Of a stretch of 64,000 bases of DNA, positions 63,353 through 64,000 are shown one piece after another (position 1 is the stretch's first letter; each line of letters opens with the position of its first letter). The notes beneath the pieces are model-generated. The model was not told the DNA's origin and ran no database searches. It worked only from the letters and a program-made list of their open reading frames with translations. A program made the position numbers and the translations under genes. The stretch is from positions 1-64,000 of the forward strand of contig NZ_SJZB01000045.1 of assembly GCF_004337445.1 (NCBI RefSeq), in the 5' to 3' direction. The DNA comes from Parasulfuritortus cantonensis. Its GTDB lineage: Bacteria > Pseudomonadota > Gammaproteobacteria > Burkholderiales > Thiobacillaceae.

Positions 63353-64000
63353 TCACTTGGCCAGCTTGTCCAGCCAGCCCTTGGACTTCGGGTTGAGCGT
63401 GTTCTTGCCGGTCAGCTTGCCGTCCATGCGCGGGAACGGACCGATGTAGCCGGTGTAGGCACGCGCCTGGTCGGCACTCTCCAGCTTGTCCTGGTCGGAC
63501 TCGCCGTACGGGTGCTGCACCACCGACATGATGTAGGCATAGCCGTTGATGTTGGGGTAGAAGTAGGGCGAGGTGGTTTCGGAACCGTACGGCGTGGTCT
63601 CGATCCGGGTCAGGACGCCGCTGTCCAGGTTGTACGACCAGATGGCGTCGTTCTGGTGGCCGGTGCCGGTGTCCTCGCCGATGATCAACGTGTTGTAGCC
63701 GGGCAGGTAGGTGATGTTGTCCGGGTTGGCGATGCCGTCCAGGTCGCAGGTGTTGCCGTAGTACGGGCTGTCGACCGCGTAGGTCTTGGGCGTACCGGCA
63801 ACCAGGCCGTACATGTCGGTGGCGGTGTAGTTGCCGTCCACGTCGAGGGCGTATACGGCGCCGCAGGCGTTCTTGGCGACGCGGATGCTGTTCGGACCGC
63901 CGACGTCGGAGCCCTTGTCGTCCTCCATGCCCTTGGAGACTTCGGAGATCGAGATGTAGAGCTGGCCGGCATCCGGGTTGAAGGTGATGCCTTCCATCTT
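63353..64000 (-). CDS. PhoX-like (DUF839) alkaline phosphatase, C-terminal part
   Basis: The frame is open to the window edge and gives about 215 C-terminal residues. EGITFNPDAGQLYISISEVSKGM, then NPDNITYLPGYNTLIIGEDTG and the end KSKGWLDKLAK, are typical of PhoX/DUF839 calcium-dependent phosphatases or related secreted beta-propellers. The N-terminus, including any Tat signal, lies outside the window. Together with the PsiE-like gene at 1.8 kb it hints at phosphate-stress functions, but the two are far apart. Confidence 0.8.
   Translation of the reverse strand, partial: KMEGITFNPDAGQLYISISEVSKGMEDDKGSDVGGPNSIRVAKNACGAVYALDVDGNYTATDMYGLVAGTPKTYAVDSPYYGNTCDLDGIANPDNITYLPGYNTLIIGEDTGTGHQNDAIWSYNLDSGVLTRIETTPYGSETTSPYFYPNINGYAYIMSVVQHPYGESDQDKLESADQARAYTGYIGPFPRMDGKLTGKNTLNPKSKGWLDKLAK

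Overview
The window is very GC-rich and gene-dense, and it reads as part of the chromosome of a chemolithoautotrophic betaproteobacterium, probably a sulfur oxidiser of the Thiobacillaceae/Hydrogenophilales type. This rests on gene content: form II and form IA RuBisCO, two CbbQ/CbbO activase pairs, an alpha-carboxysome cluster, a DAB inorganic-carbon pump and a DsrC-like protein. The species is an inference.

Layout. 1-7.5 kb: an exported hypothetical protein (cut by the edge), a P-loop ATPase, a PsiE-like protein, creB-creC-creD, a membrane hydrolase, an M23 peptidase and a methyltransferase. 7.5-14.3 kb: one very large, less GC-rich gene for a nuclease-STAND NTPase (AVAST-like defence candidate), with imperfect inverted repeats in the gene-free flanks. 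14.3-17.6 kb: cbbQ1-cbbO1. 17.7-26.3 kb: signalling and accessory genes (FIST, PAS-GAF-HD-GYP, MEKHLA, HPP, DsrC-like, LysR, HMCES/YedK, cation transporter, TetR with DUF1348). 26.4-28.9 kb: cbbM and divergent cbbR1. 28.9-29.6 kb: two conserved unknowns. 29.8-37 kb, minus strand: csoS2-csoSCA-csoS4A-csoS4B-csoS1C-csoS1A-csoS1B-bacterioferritin-like-acRAF-mcdA-mcdB, with divergent cbbR2. 38.1-44 kb, minus strand: dabB-membrane protein-dabA-PII. 44.4-46.9 kb: glycogen phosphorylase. 47.2-53 kb, minus strand: cbbL-cbbS-cbbQ2-gamma-CA-like-cbbO2, with divergent cbbR3. 54-64 kb: housekeeping and membrane genes (Na/Pi cotransporter-like, YqhA, TerC, HtpX, NhaR, RsmB-like, PLD nuclease, MscS), a diheme cytochrome and a PhoX-like phosphatase cut by the edge.

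How it works together: the region looks like a CO2-response island with three RuBisCO-related modules (form II; form IA with CbbQO; carboxysome shell plus DAB pump), each beside its own CbbR. Five promoters carry the same composite site: a 27-bp AT-rich element, then, at a fixed 33-bp offset, a 16-bp dyad (5+6+5). The dyad half-sites fall into three classes (ATAAG: cbbM and cbbQ1; ATTAA: cso and dab; ATAGA: cbbL), matching the three CbbR genes. A likely -10 box lies 12-13 bp from each element. csoS2 also carries an in-frame CCCAAAA slippery heptamer, followed by a -1-frame stop, that would generate the short CsoS2A form. No tRNA, rRNA, CRISPR array or intact insertion sequence was seen.
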